Positions 1 to 9,217 of a stretch of DNA of 64,000 nt are shown one piece after another; position 1 is the stretch's first letter, and every line of letters begins with the position of its first letter. The notes beneath the pieces were generated by a model, which saw nothing but the letters and a program-made list of their open reading frames with translations, searched no databases and had not been told where the DNA came from. Source of the stretch: Ancylobacter vacuolatus (GTDB taxonomy: Bacteria; Pseudomonadota; Alphaproteobacteria; Rhizobiales; Xanthobacteraceae). Where the stretch lies: positions 62,001 to 126,000 of the forward strand of contig NZ_JAUSUH010000007.1 of the NCBI RefSeq assembly GCF_030813595.1, written 5' to 3'. The position numbers and the translations under genes are program-made.

Positions 1-1
1 G

Positions 2-332
2 TGTATCGGCTGCTTCCAGCCAATCAACCGTGGCGAACTCGGCCAGTTTTTCGGCAAGGAGATCAGCCGCGATGTCATCGGTCATCTGCGCTCCCTGGGG
101 CTTCATCGCCACCGGCCCGCGCTCGCCCCAGCCCGGCGCGCCCTATACCTATGTGACCACCCGGGAGTTCCTCAGCCATTTCGGCTTCGATACCCTGCGC
201 GACCTGCCGGATATGGAAGCGCTCGAGGATGCGGGCCTGCTCAGCAAGGATAGGCTGCTGGCGGGGGAGTTTCCCCTGGCGTGCATGGAAGGGGACGGGG
301 ACGAAGAACTGGGCCAGGAAGACGAGGCGTGA
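2..332 (+). pseudogene. scpB: ScpB-like chromosome segregation protein, C-terminal part, frameshifted
   Basis: The frame open from position 2 reads like the winged-helix part of ScpB (PINRGELGQFFGKEISRDVI, then GHLRSLG). At the GGGG run at 97-100 the homology moves to the next frame and continues as FIATGPRSPQPGAPYTYVTT, then LRDLPDMEALEDAGLL, to the stop at 332. Deleting one G of that run would restore one continuous ScpB reading. ScpB partners ScpA and SMC in condensin. None of the usual chromosomal neighbours (scpA before it, tat genes after it) is visible downstream, so this may be a second copy of the kind found on mobile elements. A sequencing error in the G run would give the same picture. 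The 5' part lies outside the window. Confidence 0.75.
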
Positions 333-833
333 GCGTTGAGACCATCACGATGTGGACGTGGCGGGCGGGCGACCATGGCCAAACCGCTGAACCACTTCCG
401 TAGGTCCAATCGGCGCGGCTGGCCCTGACTGACTCCGTTGAAGAAGGCGGCGCTGCTCGCCAAGCTCCTCCCGAGCGGGCCACAAATCGGCCCGGCATGA
501 TCGGAGCCCTCCTCACAGGCCGAGTTTTCAACGTAATCGACCCTTTCCTGACACGCGGAACGTCCGCTGACGGGGATGGTTAAGTCATTGCCAGTCGCTG
601 GTGGCTCGCCGGATTGTTCAAGGCGACATGCGCCGCGCCGGAGCCGGGCCTCCTGCCCGGGCGATCCTGCCATCAAGGCCAAGTGCCGCCGTGGTAGCGG
701 CTGTGGGTGGACCTCCGCGTGCCCCTCCACGTGCCCCTCCGCGCGCGGGCGGCGCGATGGCGCACAGGTTATCTATCTGACACGGAGCGGCGCTAATAAG
801 GCCCGATAGCTTGGTCCAACGAGGGATCCTTCC
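333..833. other. Intergenic region, no supported gene
   Basis: About 500 bp between the scpB remnant and the phosphatase gene. Several open frames exist on both strands, as expected at this GC content, but none has a recognisable motif or a convincing ribosome binding site. I saw no two-part Pho box upstream of the phosphatase. Confidence 0.5.
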
Positions 834-2576
834 ATGCGCATTCTAGCGGCGGTCCTTGCCGCCACCACCTGCCTCATCGGCGTGGCCAACGCGGCGAACG
901 TCTTTCCGATCGACCGCGCCACGATCCTTGCCGGCTCGGCTTTCGACTTCAAGGTCGAGTTTGCCGGTGTCGTGAAGGCGGAAGACGTGTCGATCACCAT
1001 CAATGGCGAGCCCGCCGCCAAGATCCTCGGCAAGGATGTGGCGTTCATCGCGAAAGAAGAGGGTGTCGACGCCTCGGCGGTGCTGCTGCGCGCGGCCAAA
1101 GTGATCAAGCCCGGGCTGTACACGGTGGAAGTCAAGGCCGGCAACGACACCAAGACGGTGCATTGGGACGTTTACGGCACTCCGGACACGCCGAAGGCGA
1201 AGAACATCATCTTCTTTCTCGGCGACGGCATGTCGGTGGCGCACCGCACCGGCGCCCGCCTGCTGTCCAAGGGCATGACCGAGGGCAAGGCCGATGGCCG
1301 CCTCGCCATGGACGACCTCGACCACATGGCCTTCATCGGCACCTCGTCCACCAACGCCATCGCCACTGACAGCGCCAACACCATGTCGGCGCACATGACC
1401 GGCCACAAGACGGCGGTGAACGCGCTCGGCGTTTATGCCGACCGAACCAAGGACCCGCTGGACGATCCGCGGGTGGAGAACGTCACCGAAGCGCTCGCCC
1501 GGACCGGCCGCAAATCGGTCGGCATCGTCACCACCGCCGAGGTCGAGGACGCGACCCCGGCCGCGGTGGTCGCCCATACCCGCCTGCGCGATCGCAAGGC
1601 GGAGATCGTCGAGATGATGTTCGCGCTGAAGCCGGAGGTCGTGCTCGGTGGCGGCTCGGCCTATTTCCTGCCGAAGTCCACCCCCGGCTCGAAGCGCAAG
1701 GACGACCAGGACTTCATCAAGGCCTTCACCGAGGCCGGCTACAGCCTCGCCACCGACGCCGGCGCGCTGCAGGCGGTGGGGCAGGCGAATGCCGGCAAGA
1801 TCCTCGGCCTGTTCCACACCGGCAACATGGACTCGGTGCTCGACCGCAAGTTCCTGAAGAAGGGCACGGTGAACAAGTTCCCCGACCAGCCCGGCCTGGT
1901 GGACATGACCAAGGTGGCGCTGGCCCAGCTCGCCAAGAATCCGGACGGCTTCTTCCTGATGGTGGAAGGCGCGACCATCGACAAGATGTCGCATCCGATG
2001 GACTGGGACCGCGCGCTCTACGACACCATCGAGTTCGACCAGGCCCTGCGGGTGGCGATGGACTTCGCCAAGGAACATCCCGACACGCTGGTCGTGGCGA
2101 CCCCGGACCACACCCATGGCGTCTCCATCATCGGCACCATCGATGACGACAAGCCGGGCGAGGACATGCGCGAGAAGGTCGGCGTCTACGCCGCCGCCGG
2201 CTTCCCCAACTACACCGACGCCGATGGCGACGGCTATCCCGACAAGGTGGACGTGTCGCGCCGCCTCGCCGTGTTCGCCAACAATTTTCCTGACTATTAC
2301 GAGACTTGGCAGCCGAAGATGAACGGCCCGTTCGATCCGGCGATCAAGAACGAGAAGGGCGAGTACGTGGCCAACGCCGCCTATAAGGACGCGCCGGGCG
2401 CGGTGCTGCGCATCGGTAACATTCCGCGCTCCACCGACACCGCTGTGCATGCGGTGGATGACGGCATCCTGCAGGCTTCCGGCCCCGGCTCCGAGGCGTT
2501 CAAGGGCTACCTGGAAGAGAGCGACGTGTACCGCGTTCTGGTTGAGGCGTTTGCCCTCGCCCCGGCGCAGAAGTGA
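834..2576 (+). CDS. Secreted alkaline phosphatase, PhoA family
   Basis: 580 residues, predicted to hydrolyse phosphomonoesters in the periplasm. A signal peptide ends near residue 20 (VANA). Alkaline-phosphatase core motifs appear in order: the metal aspartate in FFLGDG (about D131), the catalytic serine in TDSANT (about S180), the metal-binding stretch VEGATID followed by H387, and a second metal site at PDHTH (about 424-428). Residues 462-470 (DADGDGYPD) look like a calcium-binding loop. The usual VEGGRIDHGHH is here VEGATIDKMSH, so one metal-site region is divergent and substrate preference may differ from E. coli PhoA. The start is set by the signal peptide. Its stop overlaps the GTG of the next gene, suggesting co-transcription with the ABC unit. 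Confidence 0.85.
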   Translation: MRILAAVLAATTCLIGVANAANVFPIDRATILAGSAFDFKVEFAGVVKAEDVSITINGEPAAKILGKDVAFIAKEEGVDASAVLLRAAKVIKPGLYTVEVKAGNDTKTVHWDVYGTPDTPKAKNIIFFLGDGMSVAHRTGARLLSKGMTEGKADGRLAMDDLDHMAFIGTSSTNAIATDSANTMSAHMTGHKTAVNALGVYADRTKDPLDDPRVENVTEALARTGRKSVGIVTTAEVEDATPAAVVAHTRLRDRKAEIVEMMFALKPEVVLGGGSAYFLPKSTPGSKRKDDQDFIKAFTEAGYSLATDAGALQAVGQANAGKILGLFHTGNMDSVLDRKFLKKGTVNKFPDQPGLVDMTKVALAQLAKNPDGFFLMVEGATIDKMSHPMDWDRALYDTIEFDQALRVAMDFAKEHPDTLVVATPDHTHGVSIIGTIDDDKPGEDMREKVGVYAAAGFPNYTDADGDGYPDKVDVSRRLAVFANNFPDYYETWQPKMNGPFDPAIKNEKGEYVANAAYKDAPGAVLRIGNIPRSTDTAVHAVDDGILQASGPGSEAFKGYLEESDVYRVLVEAFALAPAQK

Positions 2577-3088
2577 TCCTAAGCCATCCTTCCCGCAACC
2601 GACCTGCGGCGGGCCCTGCCGGGCCCGCCGCCCCGGCCCGCCGCGCCTTCGTCGTCCATGGCACGCGGCTACTGCTCGGCGCTGGCTGCGCCATTCTGGT
2701 CGCCCACCCGGCGACGGCTGCGGCACGGCTCGACTTCGACGAGCTCTACGCCAAGGTCACCGTCCTCGGCCTGACCTTCTCGGACAAGGTGAAAAGCCTC
2801 GACGGCCAGATCGTGACCATGCGCGGCTTCATGGCGCCGCCGCTGAAGGCCGAGGCCAATTTCTTTGTGCTGACCGAGATCCCCATGTCGATCTGCCCGT
2901 TCTGCTCCTCGGATAGCGACTGGCCGGACAACATCGTGGTGATCTATCTCGACCGCGCCCAGACCTTCGCGCAGGCCAATGCGCCGATCGATGCGACCGG
3001 GCGGCTGGAAGTCGGCTCCTGGACCGATCCGGCGACCGGCTTTGTCAGCCTGCTGCGCCTCGTCGGTGCCTCCTTCAGCAAGGTCTGA
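2573..3088 (+). CDS. Exported DUF3299-like protein with CPFC motif
   Basis: 171 residues from a GTG that overlaps the phosphatase stop (GTGA). A basic, twin-arginine-like N-terminus (PARRAFV, about 21-27) and a hydrophobic stretch to about residue 50 suggest export. The mature part has the pattern I associate with DUF3299-type proteins: a conserved MRGFMAPP (83-90) and C108-P-F-C111, a possible metal or redox site. The next gene starts 2 nt after its stop, so it probably acts with the ABC ATPase and permease as a periplasmic partner. The substrate is unknown. The family assignment is from memory of the pattern and is moderate. Confidence 0.6.
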   Translation: MILSHPSRNRPAAGPAGPAAPARRAFVVHGTRLLLGAGCAILVAHPATAAARLDFDELYAKVTVLGLTFSDKVKSLDGQIVTMRGFMAPPLKAEANFFVLTEIPMSICPFCSSDSDWPDNIVVIYLDRAQTFAQANAPIDATGRLEVGSWTDPATGFVSLLRLVGASFSKV

Positions 3089-3090
3089 TC

Positions 3091-3813
3091 ATGCCGGATC
3101 TCGACATCAGGGATCTGGTCGTCCGCTTTACGGGGTTGGAGCGGCCGGCGCTCGACATCCCCGAGCTCGTTCTCCCCGCCGGCGCCCATGTGGCGCTCAC
3201 CGGTCCGTCCGGCTCCGGCAAGACCACCTTCATCAACATCGTGACCGGTCTCGAACGCCCGCCCGCCGGCCGCGTCGCCTGGGGTGGAACGGACATAGGC
3301 CGCCTGGGGGAGGGCGCCCGTGACCGCTGGCGCGCGACCCATGTGGGGCTGGTCATGCAGGAGTTCCACCTGTTCCCGGGCTTGTCGGCCCTTGAGAATG
3401 TACTGCTGCCACAGCGCCTCGCTCAGTTTCGCCTGCCGCCACGGTTGCGGGCCGAGGCGGGCCGGCTTCTGGAGCGGGTGGGGATAGAACGACCCGGCCA
3501 GAAGATCGAAACCCTCTCCCGCGGTCAGATGCAACGCGTCGCGGTGGCGCGTGCTCTCGTCGCCCGCCCCGGCATCATCGTGGCCGACGAGCCGACCGCC
3601 AGCCTCGACGCCGAGGCGGGCGCGGCGGTGGCGGAACTGCTCTCTGCGCTTGCCGGCGAGGTGGGGGCGACGCTGCTGGTAGCAACGCACGACGCCTGCC
3701 TCATCGCCGGGATGGAGCGCGTGCTGCATCTCGAAGCGGGGCGGTTGGTGCCTGCCGCTTCGCTGCCGGCGGCATCCGCACCGGTTTCCGCCGCCCCCGC
3801 CCCCGCCGTCTAG
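3091..3813 (+). CDS. ABC transporter ATPase, LolD/MacB type
   Basis: 240 residues. Walker A is GPSGSGKTT (about 38-46), the signature is LSRGQMQRVAVARAL, and Walker B is IIVADEPTASLD followed by an H-loop (ATHD). This is the pattern of the LolD/MacB/FtsE class, which pairs with FtsX-like permeases and drives extracytoplasmic mechanical work rather than classical uptake. The C-terminus is an Ala/Pro-rich tail without obvious function. It lies between the CPFC protein and the permease with gaps of 2 and 9 nt, so one transcript is likely. Confidence 0.85.
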   Translation: MPDLDIRDLVVRFTGLERPALDIPELVLPAGAHVALTGPSGSGKTTFINIVTGLERPPAGRVAWGGTDIGRLGEGARDRWRATHVGLVMQEFHLFPGLSALENVLLPQRLAQFRLPPRLRAEAGRLLERVGIERPGQKIETLSRGQMQRVAVARALVARPGIIVADEPTASLDAEAGAAVAELLSALAGEVGATLLVATHDACLIAGMERVLHLEAGRLVPAASLPAASAPVSAAPAPAV

Positions 3814-3822
3814 GAGGCGCAG

Positions 3823-5163
3823 ATGTTCCGGTTCATCGCCGCAGATCTCGTTCGGCATCGCTGGGGCGCGCTGGCGGTGGCCGTGCTCATTGCGCTTGCG
3901 ACTGCGCTCGGGGTTGTGGTCACGCTCGAGGAGCGCGCCCTCCGGCTCGGCAGCGCGCGCGCCGCAGCGGCCTTCGATCTGGTGGTGGGCGCCCCGGGCA
4001 GTGAGACGCAATTGGTGCTTTCTGCCGTATTCCTGCAGCCGGCGCCGCTCACTTTGCTGCCCGGCAGCGTTCTGGCCGAGCTTTTGGCCGATCCGCGGGT
4101 CGCCTATGCGGCGCCGGTCGGCTTCGGCGATTTCTCGGATGACCGCCCCGTGGTGGGCACCACCCAGCCGCTCGTCGACGGCCTGGGCGGGATTGCGGAG
4201 GGTCATACGTTCATGCGGCTCGGCGAGGCCGTCATTGGCGCCGCCGTTCCCCGCGCCCTCGGGGAGACCTTCCATCCCATGCATGGAATGGCTGAAGCCC
4301 GTGGCGGCGTTCACACCGCCATAACCTACCGGATTGTCGGGAGGCTGGCGCCGACCGGCACGATGTGGGACCGGGCCATACTGGTACCGATCGAGGCCGT
4401 CTGGCACACCCACGCGCCGGATAATTACGGGCATGAAGGCCATCGCCACGAGCAGGAAGCCGATGCTGGCAGGCACGACGTGGCTGCCACAGGCACCACC
4501 CCTGCCGACGCTTCCCCTGACAGCGTGCAGCCGCGGACCATCGCCGACGCCTACAAGCGCCGCCAGGAGAGCGAGGCCGCCGGCTTCGACGCACCGATCC
4601 GTCCTTCAGCCGTTGCCGATCCCGCAGCGCCGGGCGTGCCTGCCATCGTAGTCAAGCCGCGGACCATCGCCGACGCCTACAGGCTCCGGCAAGCCTATCG
4701 AACCGATCACACCCTTGCCGTCTTTCCCGGCGAGGTGTTGACCCGCCTCTATGGCACCCTCGGTGACGCCCGGCAGATCCTCGCCTTCGTGGCGCTGAAC
4801 GCCCAGATCCTGGTGGCAGCGGCGGTGTTGCTGGTGGTGCTGATCCATGTGCTGGCCCGCCGCCGCCAGATCGGCGCGCTCAGGGCTTTCGGGGCGCCGC
4901 GGGTGGTGGTGTTTGCCATGGTCTGGCTGGAGGCGGTGCTGGTGGTGGGCGCGGGCCTCGTGACCGGCTTCCTGTTGGGCTATGGGGTCGCGCTGCTGCT
5001 GGCGCGGAAGATTTCCGTCCAGACCGGGGTGGTGCTGCCGGTGGGCTTCATTGCAGAGGACGGTGGAGCCTTTCTTCTGCTGTTCGCTGCCTGCGGGCTG
5101 GCTGCCCTGCTGCCGGCCGCCCTTGCCTATCGCCAGTCTCCGGCGGCGGCACTCCGCGATTGA
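3823..5163 (+). CDS. FtsX-like ABC permease with His-rich periplasmic loop
   Basis: 446 residues. One transmembrane helix lies near residues 12-33, a long extracytoplasmic region follows, and three C-terminal helices lie between about 315 and 440: the MacB/LolCE/FtsX layout. The loop holds a histidine-rich stretch (HTHAPDNYGHEGHRHEQ, then RHD) and two copies of PRTIADAY about 42 residues apart. The His cluster suggests metal binding, perhaps zinc or copper, which would fit a CPFC partner protein; this is inference. The SD (GGAGGCGCAG) precedes the ATG. It is the last gene of the ABC unit; about 800 bp without a convincing gene follow. Confidence 0.8.
   Translation: MFRFIAADLVRHRWGALAVAVLIALATALGVVVTLEERALRLGSARAAAAFDLVVGAPGSETQLVLSAVFLQPAPLTLLPGSVLAELLADPRVAYAAPVGFGDFSDDRPVVGTTQPLVDGLGGIAEGHTFMRLGEAVIGAAVPRALGETFHPMHGMAEARGGVHTAITYRIVGRLAPTGTMWDRAILVPIEAVWHTHAPDNYGHEGHRHEQEADAGRHDVAATGTTPADASPDSVQPRTIADAYKRRQESEAAGFDAPIRPSAVADPAAPGVPAIVVKPRTIADAYRLRQAYRTDHTLAVFPGEVLTRLYGTLGDARQILAFVALNAQILVAAAVLLVVLIHVLARRRQIGALRAFGAPRVVVFAMVWLEAVLVVGAGLVTGFLLGYGVALLLARKISVQTGVVLPVGFIAEDGGAFLLLFAACGLAALLPAALAYRQSPAAALRD
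4531..4681 (+). repeat. In-frame direct repeat inside the FtsX-like permease gene
   Basis: An identical 25-bp stretch occurs at 4531-4555 and 4657-4681, 126 bp (42 codons) apart, encoding PRTIADAY twice within the His-rich periplasmic loop. The period is a multiple of three, so unequal exchange would add or remove whole modules without breaking the frame. Confidence 0.85.
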
Positions 5164-5964
5164 AAGGTTGGCGGCATCGGTCTCGCGGCGTGGGCTTCAG
5201 CGGGGGCTGGCGGCAGGAGGCTGTCACGGCGGCCATTCATCTCGCGCCAGCGGCACCGACCCGCGTTTGCCGGTCGTCCTGCGAGATAGGGCTCGGATCG
5301 AGAGAGGGTCCCGGTGGTGCCAGCGTTGGATGACGCTCACTAACTCCATCGATGACTCCCAGCCTTCGCGCGCAAAGGGCGCGAGACAGCGAAGGCATGG
5401 TGCGCCCTCCGTACCGGCATTGGCGATGCGACGGGCGGCAACGGTGACCTTCGCACCCTATGATTAAACAACGGATCGGTAGGCAGCGACTGGATCGCCT
5501 GCACGGTCAACACACCGTCCGCACGCTGGGTTCGAAGCCATCGACGTGAACGCACCGCATGGAAGTGTAGAACCCGTCTTCCCTTCCCGATCTGGTCCGG
5601 CGGGTGCCGGGCAGGTCGTGCTGCCCTGCTTCGTCGGCGCGGTCCATGAGAGCCCCATCAGGACGGGGCCGGTGATCGAGGAGATTTCCCACGAGCAATG
5701 GCTGGTCGTTCACGGAGAGGACCGCACCAGGAGCACTGCGCGCGAGACGATCGACGCCAGTGCTCGCCTCTTCGTCGCAAAGCGCGATCTCTTCGCTCCG
5801 ATGCAGGACGACTGATGGCATGACGCGCCAATTGCAGCCGTTCCGGTCGGCCCGAATAGCGGAAATTCAGCCAACGCCGACAAAGGGTTCGCAGCAGGCC
5901 CCGTAGCGAGCCGCCGCCCGGCTCGCTACGCCACTTAATCGCCGTCAGCATTCGCCGGCCGTCA
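5164..5964. other. Intergenic region without supported gene
   Basis: About 800 bp. Frames are open on both strands around 5507-5821, but none shows a family motif or a clear SD. A 7-bp inverted repeat (CCTTCGC at 5363-5369, GCGAAGG at 5389-5395) could form a hairpin. It has no T-run and lies about 200 bp after the permease stop. Confidence 0.4.
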
Positions 5965-6429
5965 TCAATTCAGAAGCTTTGCCCTTGCACTGCGCGGCGT
6001 CGCCAGCAGAAGGCTCGTTTCGCTGTTGTTCACGCCGGGGATCAGGCGGATCCGGCGCAGAGCGGCATCAAGATCGGCCAAGGTCGCGGTGCCCAATTCA
6101 ACGATGAGGTCCCAGCGACCGCTGGTCGTGTGGATCGCGGAAATTTCCGGCAGGCCTCCGAGGGCGTGGATCACCCGGTCGGTCACGCGCCCTTCAATCC
6201 CTATCATCGTGATGCCGCGGACGGGTTGGTCGACGGCATCCGCACGCAGTACGACCGTGTAGCCAACGATCTGGCCGCCGCGCTCCAGTCGCTCGAGGCG
6301 AACGCGTACCGTCGCGCGGGAAACGCCGAGATCCGCGGCAAGATCGGAAATGCTCCGCCGGCCATCGTGGCGAAGCAGAGTGATCAGTCTCTCGTCCAAT
6401 TCGTCCACCAGGCTATCCAATATGGTCAA
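5965..6429 (-). CDS. Lrp/AsnC-family transcriptional regulator
   Basis: About 154 residues from a TTG at 6429 (MTILDSLVDELDERL); the frame stays open further upstream but the family length favours this start. The N-terminal helix-turn-helix reads DGRRSISDLAADLGVSRATV. The C-terminal half is the Lrp ligand-binding/oligomerisation (RAM) fold, ending in the typical GVNNSETSLLLATP. It is divergent from arginase and ornithine cyclodeaminase, so it probably controls them in response to arginine or ornithine, as AsnC-type regulators of arginine catabolism do. Confidence in the family is high, in the exact start low. Confidence 0.85.
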   Translation of the reverse strand: MTILDSLVDELDERLITLLRHDGRRSISDLAADLGVSRATVRVRLERLERGGQIVGYTVVLRADAVDQPVRGITMIGIEGRVTDRVIHALGGLPEISAIHTTSGRWDLIVELGTATLADLDAALRRIRLIPGVNNSETSLLLATPRSARAKLLN

Positions 6430-6435
6430 TTGAGC

Positions 6436-6470
6436 TTGCCGAAATGATAGATTGCCATATCTGACTTGCC
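6436..6470. promoter_or_regulatory. Repeated TTGCC half-sites in the Lrp-arginase intergenic region
   Basis: TTGCC occurs at 6436-6440, 6452-6456 and 6466-6470, with steps of 16 and 14 bp, between the regulator and arginase. Spaced half-sites suit Lrp-type oligomers, but this is only a positional inference. Confidence 0.3.
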
Positions 6471-6536
6471 AATCCCGCGTGTAGGAAGTGCCGCGGCATT
6501 GCGCTCTCATCGGTCCCGTCGGATCGGGGGGATCGA

Positions 6537-7454
6537 ATGCACTGCAGGATAGTCGGGGCACCTGTTGAGGATGGCGCTGGGCGCAAGGGGTGCGAGATGG
6601 GGCCGAGCGCGTTACGTGTCGCAGGTCTGGTCGAGGCGTTGCGCGAGCTCGGGCACAGCGTCGATGATCTCGGGACGCTGGCGTCGACGCCAACGCCTGC
6701 CTTTCATCCAAATCCTCGCCTGAAATCCCTGTCGGAGATTGCCGGATGGACGGCGACGATTGCCGAGGCTGCTTATCGCGCGAGCGACGACGCCCTCCCG
6801 TTTTTCCTCGGCGGCGACCACAGCATTTCGGCGGGCACGCTTGCCGGCATGGCGCGTCGGGCGGCAGAATGCCGGCGGCCGCTATTCGTGCTGTGGCTGG
6901 ATGCGCATACCGACTTCCATACGCTCGACAGTTCGATGAGCGGCAATCTCCATGGTGTGCCACTCGCCTACGCGACCGGGCAGCCGGGGTTCGAGGGCCA
7001 TTTCCCGCCGCTTGACGATCGGGTTGAGCCGACCCGCGTCTGCACATTCGGGGTCCGCAGCATCGATCCGGCAGAGCGGACGGCGATAGATAAGGCCGGC
7101 GTGACCATGCACGACATGCGCGCCATAGACGAGCATGGGATCGGCCCGCTGCTGCGCGAGTTTCTCGGGCGTGTTGGCTTGGAGGACGGTTTGCTGCACG
7201 TCAGCCTCGACGTAGACTTCCTCGATCCCTCCATCGCTCCCGCCGTCGGCACCACCGTTCCCGGCGGCGCCACCTTCCGCGAAGCGCATTTGGTCATGGA
7301 GATGCTGCATGACAGCGGACGTGTCTCTAGCCTCGATCTCGTCGAGCTCAATCCCTTTCTCGACGAACGTGGGCGTACGGCGACCCTGATGGTCGACCTC
7401 GTCGCGAGCCTAATGGGTCGCCGGATCATGGACCGGCCCACGCGGAGCTATTGA
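6537..7454 (+). CDS. rocF: Arginase
   Basis: 305 residues; hydrolyses arginine to ornithine and urea using a Mn2 centre. The ureohydrolase metal motifs are all visible: GGDHS (92-96), DAHTDFH (122-128) and SLDVDFLDP (about 222-230), with the closing helix SSLDLVELNP. Length matches bacterial arginases (about 300). The ATG follows a G-rich SD (GGGGGGATCGA). Ornithine cyclodeaminase starts 1 nt after the stop, so the pair converts arginine to proline via ornithine. The divergent Lrp/AsnC gene is the likely regulator. Agmatinase is a less likely alternative because of the neighbour. Confidence 0.92.
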   Translation: MHCRIVGAPVEDGAGRKGCEMGPSALRVAGLVEALRELGHSVDDLGTLASTPTPAFHPNPRLKSLSEIAGWTATIAEAAYRASDDALPFFLGGDHSISAGTLAGMARRAAECRRPLFVLWLDAHTDFHTLDSSMSGNLHGVPLAYATGQPGFEGHFPPLDDRVEPTRVCTFGVRSIDPAERTAIDKAGVTMHDMRAIDEHGIGPLLREFLGRVGLEDGLLHVSLDVDFLDPSIAPAVGTTVPGGATFREAHLVMEMLHDSGRVSSLDLVELNPFLDERGRTATLMVDLVASLMGRRIMDRPTRSY

Positions 7455-7455
7455 G

Positions 7456-8532
7456 ATGAAAAACCCCGCCTCGAATATCGTCCCCTTCGTCAGCGTCGAC
7501 CACATGATGAGCCTCGTGGTGCATGTCGGTATAGAGCGTTTTCTGGTCGAGCTCGCCGGCTACATCGAGGAGGATTTCCATCGCTGGCCGGTCTTCGACA
7601 AGACACCGCGCGTCGCCTCGCATAGCAGCAGCGGCGTGATCGAGCTGATGCCGACCAGCGACGGCAAGCTCTACGGCTTCAAATATGTCAACGGCCATCC
7701 GCTCAACAGGCATAACGGCCGGCAGACCGTGACCGCGTTCGGGGTACTTGCCGATGTCGGCAGCGGCTACCCGATGCTTCTTGCGGAGATGACCATACTG
7801 ACGGCCCTGCGCACCGCCGCCATGTCTGCGGTCGCGGCGCGGCATCTGGCTCCCGCTGGGGCTTCGTGCATGGCGATTATCGGCAATGGAGCGCAGTCGG
7901 AATTCCAGGCGATGGCGTTCAAGGCCCTGCTCGGCATCAGTGAGCTCCGGCTGTTCGATATCGATGCGCCCGCCTCGCGCAGATGCGCGGCCAACCTCAG
8001 GGCCCATGGTTTCGACGTCACGATCTGTCGTTCGTCGCAGGAGGCGATCGAGACCGCGCAAGTGATCACCACGGTCACGGCGGACAAGCAGCACGCCACG
8101 ATCCTCACCGACAACATGGTCGGGGCGGGCGTTCATATCAACGCCGTCGGCGGCGACTGTCCTGGCAAGACAGAGCTGCACCGCGACATCCTCATGCGCT
8201 CCGACATCTTTGTGGAGTATCCGCCGCAGACGCGAATCGAAGGCGAGATCCAGCAATTGGCGCCCGATTACCCCGTCACGGAACTGTGGCAGGTCATTTC
8301 CGGCGCGGCCGTCGGGCGCCGCGACGAGCGGCAGATAACCGTGTTCGACTCTGTCGGCTTCGCGATCGAGGATTTCTCGGCCCTGCGCTACGTCCGCGAC
8401 AGGATCCGGTCGACGGACTTCTATGACAGGCTGGATTTGCTGGCTGACCCCGACGAGCCGCGCGACCTGTTCGGCATGCTGCTGAGGCATGAGGGCACGC
8501 GACCAGCCGCAAAGCCGAATGTGCCGCTATAA
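7456..8532 (+). CDS. ocd: Ornithine cyclodeaminase
   Basis: 358 residues; NAD-dependent conversion of ornithine to proline and ammonia in the cytosol. The substrate-binding half carries ELMPTSDG and KYVNGHP; the Rossmann part carries AIIGNGAQSE and the NAVGGDCPGKTEL loop, typical of the OCD/mu-crystallin family. The C-terminal extension beyond about residue 330 matches long bacterial OCDs (about 350), which favours true OCD over alanine dehydrogenase-like relatives. It directly follows arginase and is probably co-transcribed and co-regulated by the Lrp-type gene upstream. Confidence 0.92.
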   Translation: MKNPASNIVPFVSVDHMMSLVVHVGIERFLVELAGYIEEDFHRWPVFDKTPRVASHSSSGVIELMPTSDGKLYGFKYVNGHPLNRHNGRQTVTAFGVLADVGSGYPMLLAEMTILTALRTAAMSAVAARHLAPAGASCMAIIGNGAQSEFQAMAFKALLGISELRLFDIDAPASRRCAANLRAHGFDVTICRSSQEAIETAQVITTVTADKQHATILTDNMVGAGVHINAVGGDCPGKTELHRDILMRSDIFVEYPPQTRIEGEIQQLAPDYPVTELWQVISGAAVGRRDERQITVFDSVGFAIEDFSALRYVRDRIRSTDFYDRLDLLADPDEPRDLFGMLLRHEGTRPAAKPNVPL

Positions 8533-8566
8533 TTTCTAGAGCAGAGTCTGCGTGGCGATCGTCGTC

Positions 8567-9199
8567 TCAGTCGGTCTCGCGCCCGGCATTGTGGCGCGCC
8601 ATTAGGGCGGCGAGGGAAGGGTCGGTCGTCTCCAGCGCGGTGATGGCGCCCGTGGTGTCGCGCAGGCGCTCGTCCTGACCCATCTTGAACTTGGCGTCGA
8701 CCCGCTCGACCGGCAGGTCGAAGCCGAGAATATGCGGCAGCCGCCGCTCCATGCCGCCAGGGCCGAGTTCGCGCATGCGCCAGCGCTCCGGGCGGCCCTG
8801 CTCCAAGCGCTCCACCAGCGTCAGCAGATGGCGGGCCGTACCCTGCGTGTCGAGGGGCCGGGGCCGGCCGCGGCAATGCACGGCGGCGTAGTTCCAGGTC
8901 GGCGCGCTGTCGCGCACAGGCGCGGCGGGATACCAGGAAGAGGAGATGTAGCCGTGCGGGCCGGAGAAGATCGCTAGTGTCTCCCGACCCTCCGCGATCA
9001 GGGCGGCGTGGGGATTGCTGCAGGCGAGATGCGAGACCAGCGTGCCGTTGGGGCCGCGCTCGGGCTCGAACAGCATGACCAGATGCGTGGCGACCAGCCC
9101 GTCCGGCCCGTGGGTGACCAGCGTCGCGAACGGCGCATCGGCGATCACCTGCGCGATGTCGGCGGGCGACCGGGCGGCGAATTCCGGCTTCGTGTACAT
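8567..9199 (-). CDS. PaiB-family FMN-binding protein
   Basis: 210 residues. The opening MYTKPEFAA, the segment NPHAALIAEG, then GPHGYISSSWY, and a C-terminal KFKMGQDER are the PaiB family pattern (split-barrel FMN-binding fold). Family members are called negative transcriptional regulators from Bacillus work, but many are probably flavin-dependent enzymes. It follows livH by 18 nt on the same strand, at the end of the branched-chain transporter operon, so it may process the imported compound or report on it. Which of these it does is not decided by the sequence. Confidence 0.85.
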   Translation of the reverse strand: MYTKPEFAARSPADIAQVIADAPFATLVTHGPDGLVATHLVMLFEPERGPNGTLVSHLACSNPHAALIAEGRETLAIFSGPHGYISSSWYPAAPVRDSAPTWNYAAVHCRGRPRPLDTQGTARHLLTLVERLEQGRPERWRMRELGPGGMERRLPHILGFDLPVERVDAKFKMGQDERLRDTTGAITALETTDPSLAALMARHNAGRETD

Positions 9200-9217
9200 C
9201 GGGACGGTTCCCTTGCC

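Noticed and set aside
780-833. Pho box before the phosphatase
   Set aside because: No pair of CTGTCAT-like half-sites at the right spacing.
843-2726. 627-residue minus-strand open frame opposite the phosphatase gene
   Set aside because: Shadow frame of a GC-rich gene; His/Arg/Gly-rich composition without motifs.
5520-5540. tRNA-like GGTTCGAAGCC (T-loop-like)
   Set aside because: No acceptor stem or anticodon arm fits around it on either strand.
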